Assembly: GCA_937922235.1 (NCBI GenBank) | Contig: CAKZVC010000005.1 | Location: 29,770-93,769, forward strand | Direction: 5' to 3' | From: an uncultured Acidimicrobiales bacterium | GTDB taxonomy: Bacteria > Actinomycetota > Acidimicrobiia > Acidimicrobiales > SHLQ01 | Length of the DNA: 64,000 nt | In this document: positions 16,668-25,392 of the stretch, one piece after another | Layout of the letters: every line of letters begins with the position of its first letter | Position numbering within the stretch: the first letter of the stretch is position 1 | Made by a program: the position numbers and the translations under genes | The notes under the pieces: model-generated | What the model was told of the DNA's origin: nothing | What the model saw: only the letters and a program-made list of their open reading frames with translations | Databases searched by the model: none

Positions 16668-18092
16668 ATGCCACCCTCATCTTCGCCAATCGAACTCGTT
16701 GCTGACTACGTGATTGCTGGAAGTGGTGCCATTGGGATGGCCTTCGCCGACATCCTCGTCACTGACTCCGACGCCACGATCATCATCATCGATCAGTACG
16801 ACAAGCCGGGTGGTCATTGGAACGTGGCGTACCCGTTCGTCAAGCTGCATCAGCCAGCCTCGTTCTATGGCGTGAGCTCGGCCGAGCTCAGTACGGGCGA
16901 GTTCGAACAGGGCGGCCTCAACGACGGCCTCGCCGAGATGTCGAGTGGCCCGGCGGTCAGCGCGTACTACGACGACGTGATGCGCCATCAGTTCTTGCCA
17001 ACGGGCCGGGTGCAGTACTTTCCGCTGCACACCTACACCGGCGATGGGAACTTCGTCAGCCACGTGACCGGGCAGACCTATCACGCCACCGCCACGAAGA
17101 AGACCGTCGACGCGACGCACCTGAAGACCAGCGTCCCGGCAACCCACACTCCGAACTTCACCGTCGCCGACGGCGTGCGGTTCATGGCTCTCAACAACCT
17201 CCCCACAATCACCGATGCGCCTGACGGGTTCGTGGTGATCGGAGCGGGAAAGACAGGCGTTGATGCGTGCCTGTGGCTACTCGACCACGATGTCGACCCC
17301 GAGGCGATCACCTGGATTGTGTCTCGCGAGGCGTGGCTACTCGATCGTAAGAACACCCAAATGAGCGAACCGTTTTTCTTCGACACGCTCGGCACCCAGG
17401 CCGCAATGATGGAGAGCATTGCCGAGGCCACCGACAAGGCCGACATGTTCGAACGGCTTGAAGCATGCGGATACTTCTGCCGCGTCGACGAGTCGGTCAC
17501 CCCCGAGATGTTCCATGGTGCAACAGTCTCCCGCGCCGAGATCGACGCCCTTCGGACCATCACGAACGTCGTACGAATGGGCCACGTCACGTCGATCACA
17601 CCCGACGAAATCCAGCTCGTCGGGGGCACCATTGCGACGACTCCAAACACCATCCACGTCGACTGCTCAGCCCGAGCAATTGTGAACACCGATATCAAGC
17701 CGGTCTTCGATGGCGACCTCATCACACCCCAGATGGTGCGGCCCTATCAACCGGTCTTTAGCGCTGCGGTCATTGCATACGTTGAGTTGAACTACGACAC
17801 CGACGAAGAGCGCAACGCGCTGTGCGGCGTCGTTCCGCTGCCAAACACGACCGACGACTTCATCACGTTCACGCTTGCGGCGTTGATGAACCAGTACGCA
17901 TGGTCGCAAGACCGCACCCTCCGCAAGTGGATTGCGAAGAACCGCCTCGACGGAGCGAGCAAACTGCTCGCCACGATCGGGGCTGACGATGCGGAGAAGA
18001 AGGCCATCACCGACCGCATCAAGGCCGCTGCCCCGCTGGCAGCGGCGAAACTGTTCGAATTCCAAGCACTGCTCGATGCCGAGGAGGCATAG
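16668..18092 (+). CDS. FAD/NAD(P)-dependent oxidoreductase (flavin monooxygenase-like)
   Basis: 474 residues. The N-terminal Rossmann fold is VIAGSGAIGMAFADILVTDS (FAD site, residues about 15-34), followed by an acidic strand end and KPGGHWN. A second dinucleotide motif, GFVVIGAGKTGVDACLWLLD, is at about residues 187-206, as in class B flavin monooxygenases. The full FMO fingerprint is not evident. It is followed after 2 bp by a DUF2855 gene, so the two probably act together, perhaps on a lipid or terpenoid alcohol/ketone; the substrate is unknown. It is divergent from the selenoprotein operon across about 127 bp in which I see no clear operator. Confidence 0.75.
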   Translation: MPPSSSPIELVADYVIAGSGAIGMAFADILVTDSDATIIIIDQYDKPGGHWNVAYPFVKLHQPASFYGVSSAELSTGEFEQGGLNDGLAEMSSGPAVSAYYDDVMRHQFLPTGRVQYFPLHTYTGDGNFVSHVTGQTYHATATKKTVDATHLKTSVPATHTPNFTVADGVRFMALNNLPTITDAPDGFVVIGAGKTGVDACLWLLDHDVDPEAITWIVSREAWLLDRKNTQMSEPFFFDTLGTQAAMMESIAEATDKADMFERLEACGYFCRVDESVTPEMFHGATVSRAEIDALRTITNVVRMGHVTSITPDEIQLVGGTIATTPNTIHVDCSARAIVNTDIKPVFDGDLITPQMVRPYQPVFSAAVIAYVELNYDTDEERNALCGVVPLPNTTDDFITFTLAALMNQYAWSQDRTLRKWIAKNRLDGASKLLATIGADDAEKKAITDRIKAAAPLAAAKLFEFQALLDAEEA

Positions 18093-18094
18093 CC

Positions 18095-19204
18095 ATGACC
18101 GATTCATCCGTCCGCGAGTTCCAGGTCGAACGCCGCGATCTCACCAACTTTCGAGTGGTCGAACGCCCTTCAACTCCTCTCGCCGATGGCGAGATCCGAC
18201 TGGGTGTCGACGCGTTCGCCTTTACGGCGAACAACATCACCTACGGGGCCGCTGGCGACTTTCTTGGTTACTGGCAGTTCTTCCCAGCCGCAGACAACGC
18301 CGACAACACGTGGGGCATTCTTCCTGTGTGGGGTTTTGCCGACGTGGTGGAGTCGACGGTCGACAGCGTTCCTGTAGGCGATCGCCTCTACGGCTACTTT
18401 CCCCCAGCGACGTCGGTCGTCATGGTCGCAACTGAGGTGTCGAACTCGAAGCTGATCGATGGCTCGGCTCATCGCCAGAAGCTTCCGCCGCTCTACAACC
18501 GCTACCAGCGAGTTTCCAACCAGGAGGGGTACGACAAGACGCACGACGACGTCACATCGCTCCTTGCCCCGCTCCACCTCACGTCCTTCTGCCTCGTCGA
18601 CCAGCTCGAACAGAATGGGTTCTACGGAGCAACGCAGGTCGTCGTCGCCAGCGCGTCGTCAAAGACCAGTCTGGGAACGGCATTTGGCCTCAGCGAGCAC
18701 GCCGACTCGCCTCGGATCATCGGTCTGACGTCAGAACGCAACCGTGCCTTTGTCGAGGGCGTCGGCCTCTACGACCACGTGGTCACCTACGACACGATCG
18801 CCGACACCCTCGCCGCTGAAGCGACCGTCGTGATCGACATGGCTGGCAACCCAGCGGTGACGAGTTCGCTTGCCAACCACCTTGGCGATGCTCTCGCTCG
18901 CTACATCGCCGTGGGCATCACGCATTGGGACGAACTTGCTGGCAGCACCGAGCATCCGCGTCCGCAGATCGAGGTCGAACAGTTTTTTGCGCCTGGCTAC
19001 ATCGTCAAACGCATCACCACCATGGATATGGGCGAATTCGATCGAACTTCGCGCAGCTTCGTGCAACGGGCAGCACTCGCGACCAGCCAGTGGATGACCG
19101 TGCAACACGAAGATGGACTCGACGGATTGGCAGGCGTGTACGGCGCTGTCGTCGCTGGCGAATTTGCACCCTCGGCGGGGCTCATCATTCAACTTGCCGA
19201 GTAG
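18095..19204 (+). CDS. DUF2855 family protein (MDR/alcohol-dehydrogenase-like)
   Basis: 369 residues beginning with REFQVERRDLTNFRVVE, the usual start of DUF2855 proteins. GEIRLGVDAFAFTANNITYG and WGFADVVESTVDSVPVGDRLYGYFPPA resemble the N-terminal GroES-like part of zinc-free medium-chain dehydrogenases. VVVASASSKTSLGTA replaces the normal Rossmann glycine motif. Members are sometimes described as enoyl/quinone reductase relatives without proven activity. The ATG lies 2 bp after the flavoprotein stop, pointing to one transcript. Confidence 0.82.
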   Translation: MTDSSVREFQVERRDLTNFRVVERPSTPLADGEIRLGVDAFAFTANNITYGAAGDFLGYWQFFPAADNADNTWGILPVWGFADVVESTVDSVPVGDRLYGYFPPATSVVMVATEVSNSKLIDGSAHRQKLPPLYNRYQRVSNQEGYDKTHDDVTSLLAPLHLTSFCLVDQLEQNGFYGATQVVVASASSKTSLGTAFGLSEHADSPRIIGLTSERNRAFVEGVGLYDHVVTYDTIADTLAAEATVVIDMAGNPAVTSSLANHLGDALARYIAVGITHWDELAGSTEHPRPQIEVEQFFAPGYIVKRITTMDMGEFDRTSRSFVQRAALATSQWMTVQHEDGLDGLAGVYGAVVAGEFAPSAGLIIQLAE

Positions 19205-19404
19205 GAGCGCTCCCCTATCCAGACGTATCACGTTCAGGGCCATTCACAAGCTGGCTCACCACAATCGTCGACCGAATCCCCAGATCAGTGGAAGCAACAT
19301 GACTAAGATCATGCTGTTACGGCAGCGCTCGAAGAGATCGGGGCAACGTGACATAGCTACCCGAGAGATATCGCTGCTGATGTCTCCCAAAGGAGAAAAG
19401 CAAG

Positions 19405-19743
19405 ATGAGCAAATTTGACGATGCAATGGATGCTTGTGTCAAGCAGATGAAGGAGCAGAAGATCCCCGTCGATCGTCCGCTCCTCGAGAAGATCGGCAAG
19501 TCTCTCGGCCCGTCGCTCTACAAGCGTGATGCTTCACTCGTTGCAGCCGCACAGAAGAGCGAACTTGAGACGATCAAGAAGAACTACCTGATCAAGAAGC
19601 TCGGTTGCAAGGATGGCCCTGAACTCGACAAGGCACTCGAGAAGGCTGTGAAGAAGATCGGCAAGAGCCGTCGCAACAAGCTTCGCCCAGTGTTCTACTA
19701 CCTTCTCGTGAAGGATCTGAAGAAGGAGAAGGTGTACAAGTAA
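19405..19743 (+). CDS. DUF2853 family small basic protein
   Basis: 112 residues, very lysine-rich (KKIGKSRRNKLRPVFYYLL). It matches the DUF2853 family of small helical proteins of unknown function. The start is supported by a strong Shine-Dalgarno AAAGGAG ahead of the ATG. About 200 bases separate it from the previous gene; that stretch should carry its promoter, but I could not pick a convincing -35/-10 pair. It is followed by a strong hairpin terminator, so it is probably a single-gene transcript. Confidence 0.85.
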   Translation: MSKFDDAMDACVKQMKEQKIPVDRPLLEKIGKSLGPSLYKRDASLVAAAQKSELETIKKNYLIKKLGCKDGPELDKALEKAVKKIGKSRRNKLRPVFYYLLVKDLKKEKVYK

Positions 19744-19787
19744 CACCTTCTCGTTCTGACAGCGCGAAGGCGCTGACACTACGCAAC

Positions 19788-19828
19788 AACGCCAGGTTGG
19801 GCTCGCCCGACCTGGCGTTCGTTCGTTT
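19788..19828 (+). terminator. Rho-independent terminator after the DUF2853 gene
   Basis: AACGCCAGGT (19788-19797) pairs with ACCTGGCGTT (19810-19819) through 10 bp, with an inner GGGC/GCCC extension, and is followed by CGTTCGTTTT. The stem is strong and T-rich sequence follows, so a terminator is the best reading. A small hairpin AGCGC-GAAG-GCGCT lies just upstream (19761-19774). Confidence 0.8.
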
Positions 19829-19847
19829 TGGGTTTCATGATGAAACC

Positions 19848-20627
19848 ATGACCACCCCACTCGACTGCGAGTTCTCGATCGACGGCGACGGACCTCCGCT
19901 CTTCCTTATCCACGGCATCGGGGCCCAACGCGACACGTGGCGATTCCTGCTGCCGAGCTTGGCCGAGCGGTACACGGTCGTGTCATACGACCTTCGTGGT
20001 CATGGGAGCTCACCGATGCCCGATGGCCCATTCGGGCTTGACGAACTTGTAGCCGACCTCGAACGCGTGCGTGAGCGCACCGGGTTCGAGCGAGCCCACT
20101 TCGCTGGCCATTCGCTCGGCGGCATGATCGGCCCAGCATATGCTCATGCGTTTCCCGAACGAGTTGCGTCGCTAGGGCTTCTCTCCACTGCGGCCTTCCG
20201 GACCGAGGACGACAGCGCCAAGGTCAACGGCGTCGTGGCGAAGATGCGGGCCGAGGGCATTCCTAACGTGCTGGAAACCCTGACCGACCGCTGGTACACG
20301 GATGCATTTCTTGCTGCTCACCCCGACATTGTGCGCGCCCGCCTCGACCAGGTCATTTCGTGCGACCCCGACGTGTTTCTCAACGTGTTCGATATCTACG
20401 CAAACTGTGAGATGGCACCATGGCTCCACGAGGTCGACGCGCCCTGTCTCGTTCTCACAGGCGAGAACGACGGCGGATGTAACCCTCGCTTGAACACGCA
20501 GATCGATGCAGCTCTCCCCAACTCCGAGCTGGTGATCTTGCCTGAGCTCAAGCATTCCATTCTGCTTGAATCCGGCGAACTCGTCGCCGAGCACATGCTT
20601 CAATTCCTCTCGACCCACGCCATCTGA
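19848..20627 (+). CDS. Alpha/beta hydrolase
   Basis: 259 residues from the ATG at 19848; an in-frame start at 19797 would lie inside the terminator hairpin. The fold marks are LFLIHGIGAQRDTW (oxyanion hole) and the nucleophile elbow FAGHSLGGM with Ser89. LVLTGENDGG carries the likely acid and LPELKHSILLE the catalytic His. Related enzymes include 3-oxoadipate enol-lactonases and other esterases; the substrate is unknown. It is followed 47 bp later by a PhyH dioxygenase and then a haloalkane dehalogenase, all in the same direction. Confidence 0.85.
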   Translation: MTTPLDCEFSIDGDGPPLFLIHGIGAQRDTWRFLLPSLAERYTVVSYDLRGHGSSPMPDGPFGLDELVADLERVRERTGFERAHFAGHSLGGMIGPAYAHAFPERVASLGLLSTAAFRTEDDSAKVNGVVAKMRAEGIPNVLETLTDRWYTDAFLAAHPDIVRARLDQVISCDPDVFLNVFDIYANCEMAPWLHEVDAPCLVLTGENDGGCNPRLNTQIDAALPNSELVILPELKHSILLESGELVAEHMLQFLSTHAI

Positions 20628-20674
20628 GACTCGCTGCGTTTGTCTCGCCCAGAGGTTGTTCGGCAAACTCACGT

Positions 20675-21520
20675 ATGCCCGAAATACTGGTTACTCCTCA
20701 TGACATCGACACGTTCTCGACCGACGGAGTGGTGTGCCTTCGCGGTGTGATCGACCGGGGTTGGATCGACCGTTTGCTCGAGGGCGTCGAGTACACAATG
20801 GAACACCCAACCCCGAGAGGGCGACTGTGGAATCGTGACGAGCAGGGGCGCGAGTCCAGGTACGACAGTCAGGCGTGGACCACTCGACCGGAGTTCCGCG
20901 ACTTCATTTTCGAGTCACCGCTAGCTGGAATAGCTGGCGAGCTGATGCAATCGGAGCGGGTCAACTTCTTCTTCGACGCTATGTTCACCCGAACGCCAGG
21001 CACCCAGTTCCGCACACCATTTCATCAGGACGAGCCGTTCTGGTCGATCGAAGGGTTTCAGACGGTGTCGTCGTGGATGCCGCTCGTGCCTGTGGCCAAG
21101 GCGAGTTGCCTTGAGACGGTTCGCGGTTCTCATCGCTGGGAGCAGCGGTTCCGGCAGGAGAACTTTGGAGCCCTCACTGGCGACGAACGTGACCAGGTCG
21201 AGTTCGATGACGCCGACGATGGCTTGGTCGACTTCCCGGACATCGAAGGCAACCGCGACAAGTACGACATTGCCAGCTGGGACATGGAGCCTGGCGATGT
21301 GATCTGCTTCAACGCCCGCATCATCCACGGCGGGTCGGGCAACCTTCCCGAGGGCAGCGAGCTCAAGGTGTTCAACACCAAGTGGGCCGGTGACGACGCC
21401 AGGGTCATCTTCCGTGACACCGGCATGGACCCCGACCACACCGAAGCGATGACGAGCGTCGGCCTAGCGCCAGGAGATCGGCTCGGGACCGAGCTCTATC
21501 CCGAGGTGTGGCGCCGGTAG
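20675..21520 (+). CDS. Phytanoyl-CoA dioxygenase (PhyH) family protein
   Basis: 281 residues, a Fe(II)/2-oxoglutarate oxygenase. The iron facial triad is HQDEPFW (His117, Asp119) and the distal His218 in ARIIHGGSGN. NTKWAGDDARVIFRD near the end likely holds the 2-oxoglutarate arginine. It is clearly a paralog of the protein encoded at 57466-58332: both share NRDEQGR/DRDEQGR, FHQDEPFW/WHQDEPYW, SWDMEPGD and the ending (L)GDRxGT(E/D)L. It should hydroxylate a small organic acid or amine; the substrate is unknown. It lies 47 bp after the hydrolase gene and 23 bp before the dehalogenase start. Confidence 0.88.
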   Translation: MPEILVTPHDIDTFSTDGVVCLRGVIDRGWIDRLLEGVEYTMEHPTPRGRLWNRDEQGRESRYDSQAWTTRPEFRDFIFESPLAGIAGELMQSERVNFFFDAMFTRTPGTQFRTPFHQDEPFWSIEGFQTVSSWMPLVPVAKASCLETVRGSHRWEQRFRQENFGALTGDERDQVEFDDADDGLVDFPDIEGNRDKYDIASWDMEPGDVICFNARIIHGGSGNLPEGSELKVFNTKWAGDDARVIFRDTGMDPDHTEAMTSVGLAPGDRLGTELYPEVWRR

Positions 21521-21543
21521 CTCGGTTCGACAAGAATCGCTCC

Positions 21544-22413
21544 ATGAGCATCGAACCGTTGAGCAAGCAGTACGCATCCGTCAATGGTAAGCAGATGGCG
21601 TATCACGATGTGGGAAGCGGCGACCCGGTCGTCTTCCTGCATGGAAACCCGACGTCGTCGTATTTGTGGCGTGACATTGTTCCTCATGTCTCGGGAATGC
21701 ATCGATGCGTCGTGCCCGACCTCATTGGCCAGGGCGATTCCGACAAGCTCGACGACCCTGGTGTCGATTCGTACTCGTTCGTCGAACACCGTGAGTACCT
21801 CGACGGTTTGATCGCCTCACTCGACCTTGGCGACAACATCACGTTCGTGATCCACGACTGGGGTTCGGCGCTCGGGTTTGATTGGGCGAAGCGCCACCCC
21901 GAACGTGTTGCGGGCATTTGCTACATGGAGGCGATCGTTCGCCCGGTTGCCTGGGACGAGTGGCCCGATGGCGCTCGCGACATCTTCCAAGCGATGCGCT
22001 CAGAAGCTGGTGAGGAGATCGTGATGACCAAGAACCTTTTCGTCGAAGCGATCCTGCCAGCGTCGATCATGCGCACGCTCAGCGACGAGGAAATGAACGA
22101 GTACCGTCGCCCATTCGCCGACCCTGCCGATCGCCGCCCCACGCTCACGTGGCCGCGTCAGATTCCGATCGACGGCGAGCCAGCCAACATGGTCGAGATC
22201 GTGCAGTCCTACGCCGATTGGTTGGCGGCGTCGGATTTACCGAAGCTGTTCATCAACGCCGACCCGGGAACGATCCTCACCGGCGCCCAGCGTGAGTTCT
22301 GCCGCACCTGGCCGAACCAAACCGAAGTCACCGTGCCGGGAATTCACTTCATTCAGGAAGACAGCGCCGATCTGATCGGTGAGGCGCTCGCCAACTGGCT
22401 ACCTTCGCTCTAG
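21544..22413 (+). CDS. dhaA: Haloalkane dehalogenase (HLD-II/DhaA-like)
   Basis: 290 residues from the ATG at 21544 (a start at 21508 would overlap the previous gene). It hydrolyses carbon-halogen bonds by an alpha/beta-hydrolase mechanism. The signature residues are all present: HGNPTSSYLWR with halide-binding Asn35, HDWGS with nucleophile Asp105 and halide-binding Trp106, YMEAIVRP with acid Glu129, and PGIHFIQEDS with catalytic His269. The cap region (WPDGARDIFQAMRS, DRRPTLTWPRQIPIDGEPAN) closely parallels DhaA/LinB. Its stop overlaps that of the convergent isochorismatase gene by 4 bp. Confidence 0.9.
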   Translation: MSIEPLSKQYASVNGKQMAYHDVGSGDPVVFLHGNPTSSYLWRDIVPHVSGMHRCVVPDLIGQGDSDKLDDPGVDSYSFVEHREYLDGLIASLDLGDNITFVIHDWGSALGFDWAKRHPERVAGICYMEAIVRPVAWDEWPDGARDIFQAMRSEAGEEIVMTKNLFVEAILPASIMRTLSDEEMNEYRRPFADPADRRPTLTWPRQIPIDGEPANMVEIVQSYADWLAASDLPKLFINADPGTILTGAQREFCRTWPNQTEVTVPGIHFIQEDSADLIGEALANWLPSL

Positions 22414-23030
22414 CCCGCGAACGAGCTGAACGCCTCGAGCACCTCGTTCGTCGTACGGCGAGCACCGGTCTGGAGATACTCCATGGCGTTGAGCGATGCG
22501 TCGTGGGCCTCGACGCTCGAGCCAGCCACACAATCTTCGACGACCCGACAGAAGTAGTCGTGTTGGTGTCCGTCGACAAACGTGTAGTGCACGCACACAT
22601 CTGTGTGGCCGCCGATCATGATCAACGTGTCGGCGTTAAGGCCCTTCAGCAAGATTTCGAGCTCAGTGCCGAAGAAGCACGAGTAGCGACGCTTCCGGAT
22701 GAAGTAGTCGTCCTCGCGCATGCCGATCGCAGGGTCGACAGCTGTACCTGGGTCGCCTTCGAGGAGGTGCACGCCTTCGGCGCCGTCGAGCTCACGACCG
22801 AAATCGATCAGGTTCCGGCGATGTGCTTCTTGAAAGAAGATGATTGGGACGTTGCACTCCCGGGCTTTGGCGATCAATGCGGGCGCTGAGCGCAAACGTT
22901 CGTCATAGTCGTCCATCAGCGGGATCGACACCGGAGCGTCTTCTACGACAGCCCCTTCCCCACCCTGAATGTCGATGACAAGAAGCACCGGCTGGCCCTC
23001 GATGAGTTTGCGTACTGGTTGATCGGCCAC
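22410..23030 (-). CDS. Isochorismatase-family cysteine hydrolase
   Basis: 206 residues from the GTG at 23030, chosen because GGAGA lies 5 nt upstream; an ATG at 23060 is possible but lies in the divergent promoter region. The family triad is visible: Asp in LLVIDIQGG, Lys in YFIRKRRYSCFF, and the catalytic Cys in GGHTDVCVHYT. Members hydrolyse N-carbamoyl compounds, biuret, ureidoacrylate or isochorismate; the exact substrate is not evident. It is divergent from the acyl-CoA dehydrogenase gene. The short ATGT-GAT-ACAT palindrome at 23064-23074 between them could be an operator. Confidence 0.85.
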   Translation of the reverse strand: MADQPVRKLIEGQPVLLVIDIQGGEGAVVEDAPVSIPLMDDYDERLRSAPALIAKARECNVPIIFFQEAHRRNLIDFGRELDGAEGVHLLEGDPGTAVDPAIGMREDDYFIRKRRYSCFFGTELEILLKGLNADTLIMIGGHTDVCVHYTFVDGHQHDYFCRVVEDCVAGSSVEAHDASLNAMEYLQTGARRTTNEVLEAFSSFAG

Positions 23031-23075
23031 GGGTCTCCTGCGGGTCAGGGCTCCACGCATCGTATGTGATACATC

Positions 23076-24689
23076 ATGACCGTGGATATGCCGACGATTG
23101 AAGACGCCAAGACCGCCATCTCGACTGCCAACGAGGTTGTCGAGCAGGCGATTGCGACGGCAAAGGCGCTCGGGGCGTCAGCGCACGATCAGCAGGTCTT
23201 TCTCTACGACCTGTCGCACGCAGCTGCAGGCGTGTCGATGTGTGCGACGGCTCTCTCGTACGCCGAGCGTGGCGACGATGAAGCGCACCTCGCCCATGTC
23301 TTCATCGGCCGGGTTCTCCGCGATCTCGCAGCGACGCTCTGGACTGCGCACTCAACCTGGGGCGTGTCGCCGTCGGCTCTGGCGTCGTGCCAGAACTACG
23401 CCGTTGCCGCCACCGCCGACGACTTCGTCGCTCGGGCCGCCACGCTCACTGCCCCGTCACACCTTCCCGACGACCTCGAGCTCGTTGCCGACACGTTCCG
23501 TCGGTTCGCTGACGACAAGATCGCTCCACAAGCCGAAGCCATCCACCGAGAAGACCTCGACATTCCCACCGACATCATCGATGGCGTCGCCGAGCTCGGC
23601 TGCTTCGGATTGTCGATTCCCGAAGAACACGGAGGTTCGGCTCAGGGCACCGAAGACGACTACCTCGCCATGATCATCGCCACCGAGGAGCTCTCGCGTG
23701 CGTCGCTTGGCGCGGGCGGTTCGCTCATCACCCGACCCGAGATCCTCGCTCGGGCGCTCGAAAGTGGCGGCACCGAGGCACAGAAGGCTCACTGGCTCCC
23801 AAAGATCGCCTCGGGCGAAACGCTGTGCGCCGTTGCCGCAACCGAACCCGACTTCGGGTCTGACGTCGCCAACATGAAGGTGTCGGCAACCCCGAGCGAC
23901 GACGGGTATGTGCTCAACGGAACCAAAACTTGGTGCACATTTGCTGGCCGGGCTGACGCGCTGATGGTGCTTGCCCGCACCGAGGCCGACCCTTCTCTCG
24001 GCCACAAAGGGCTCAGCATCCTGATCGTTGAGAAGCCATCAGACGACGGCCACACCTTCCGACACGAGGCAGACGGTGGCGTGTTGGAAGGTCAGGCGAT
24101 TCCAACCCTTGGCTATCGAGGCATGCATAGCTTCGAGGTCAGCTTCACCGACTGGTTCGTTCCGGCGGACAATCTCATCGGCGGCGATGCGGGTAGGGGT
24201 CGCGGCTTCTACCTACAGATGGCCGGCTTCGAAAACGGGCGAATCCAAACCGCCGCCCGTTCGGTCGGCGTCATGCAGCGGGCGTTCGAACTCGCTCGTG
24301 ACTACGCCAGCGAGCGATCGGTGTTCGGCGAGTCGCTCGACAGCTACCAGCTCACCCAAGTAAAGCTCGGCACGATGGCCGCGATCATCGCCATCAGCCG
24401 GCAATACAACTACGAGGTTGCTCGAGCCATGGGGATGACTGGCGATGCAACAGGCAGCGTAGGGGTGTCGGGCGGAAGTCCCGACAACAAGGCCGCAATG
24501 GCCAAGGCATTCGTGTGCAAGGCAGCCGAATGGGTCACTCGCGAGTCGCTGCAGATTCATGGCGGCTACGGCTATGCCGAGGAATACGAGATCAGCCGAC
24601 TGTTCGTCGACGCCCGAGTGCTCTCGATTTTCGAAGGTGCCGACGAAACCCTCTGCCTCAAGCTCATCGCCCGCCGCCTCCTCGCCTAA
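23076..24689 (+). CDS. Acyl-CoA dehydrogenase family protein
   Basis: 537 residues. The ACAD core starts at about residue 130 (DLELVADTFRRFADDKIAPQA). It has AATEPDFGSDVANMKVSA and TKTWCTFAGRAD (FAD/substrate loops), then ARSVGVMQRAFELARDYASER. The end is QIHGGYGYAEEYEISRL and IFEGADET, whose Glu is in the catalytic-base position of MCAD-type enzymes. An N-terminal helical extension of about 130 residues is extra to the usual 380-residue enzyme. It should oxidise an acyl-CoA with an ETF acceptor. The aquaporin gene follows after 18 bp. Confidence 0.88.
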   Translation: MTVDMPTIEDAKTAISTANEVVEQAIATAKALGASAHDQQVFLYDLSHAAAGVSMCATALSYAERGDDEAHLAHVFIGRVLRDLAATLWTAHSTWGVSPSALASCQNYAVAATADDFVARAATLTAPSHLPDDLELVADTFRRFADDKIAPQAEAIHREDLDIPTDIIDGVAELGCFGLSIPEEHGGSAQGTEDDYLAMIIATEELSRASLGAGGSLITRPEILARALESGGTEAQKAHWLPKIASGETLCAVAATEPDFGSDVANMKVSATPSDDGYVLNGTKTWCTFAGRADALMVLARTEADPSLGHKGLSILIVEKPSDDGHTFRHEADGGVLEGQAIPTLGYRGMHSFEVSFTDWFVPADNLIGGDAGRGRGFYLQMAGFENGRIQTAARSVGVMQRAFELARDYASERSVFGESLDSYQLTQVKLGTMAAIIAISRQYNYEVARAMGMTGDATGSVGVSGGSPDNKAAMAKAFVCKAAEWVTRESLQIHGGYGYAEEYEISRLFVDARVLSIFEGADETLCLKLIARRLLA

Positions 24690-24707
24690 CCGGATAGATT
24701 TCTCGAC

Positions 24708-25385
24708 GTGGAACAGTCCGAGCCAACGCTCACGTCGAAGCTCGCGGCGGAGTTCGTCGGCACAGCCTTCCTGCTTGCCGGCGTCGTCGGGTCGGGCATC
24801 ATGGCCGAGAACCTCAGCGAAGACGCTGGCCTGCAGCTCTTCCAGAACGCCGTTGCAACCGCCGGCGTGCTGGTCGCTCTGATCCTCGCTCTGGGGCCGG
24901 CCTCGGGAGCGCACTTCAACCCGGCGGTCACCCTGGCTGATCGGCTCTTCGGCGGAATCGATACCAAGACCGCTCTCAGCTATGTCGTTGCTCAGATCCT
25001 CGGTGGCATCGTCGGCGTCATGGCAGCGAATGTCATGTTCGACCTGTCGGCCGTGAACTGGTCGACCAAGGACCGTTCGTCAGCAAACCTCGTCTTCGCC
25101 GAAGGCATCGCGACCATTGGCCTGCTGTTGGTGATCTTCGGCGTCGTCCGCTCGGGCAAGTCCGCAATGGCGGCGTTCTCGGTCGGCGGATATATCGCTG
25201 GCGCCTATTACTTCACCTCGTCGACCAGCTACGCGAACCCCGCTGTCACGATCGCCCGAACGTTCAGCGACACCTTTGCCGGCATCGAACCAGCGTCGGC
25301 TCCAGGCTTCATCGTTGCCCAGCTCGTGGCCACCGTGATCGGGGTTGGGATCATCAAGGTCATCTACCCCGACAACGCTGAGTAG
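24708..25385 (+). CDS. Aquaporin / MIP family channel
   Basis: 225 residues, GTG start, six membrane segments. The two NPA half-helices are intact: SGAHFNPAVTLADRLF (first) and SSTSYANPAVTIARTFSD (second). The start AAEFVGTAFLLAGVVGSGIMAE is typical. The short form resembles MIP proteins of the AqpS/arsenite or small-solute type. Water, glycerol or a metalloid could pass; no ars gene is nearby. It is 7 bp from the convergent PLP-enzyme gene. Confidence 0.9.
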   Translation: MEQSEPTLTSKLAAEFVGTAFLLAGVVGSGIMAENLSEDAGLQLFQNAVATAGVLVALILALGPASGAHFNPAVTLADRLFGGIDTKTALSYVVAQILGGIVGVMAANVMFDLSAVNWSTKDRSSANLVFAEGIATIGLLLVIFGVVRSGKSAMAAFSVGGYIAGAYYFTSSTSYANPAVTIARTFSDTFAGIEPASAPGFIVAQLVATVIGVGIIKVIYPDNAE

Positions 25386-25392
25386 GCACTTC

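Noticed and set aside
23064..23074. Operator ATGT-GAT-ACAT between the isochorismatase-like and acyl-CoA dehydrogenase genes
   Set aside because: Only 4-bp arms and a single copy, too short to claim as a feature.
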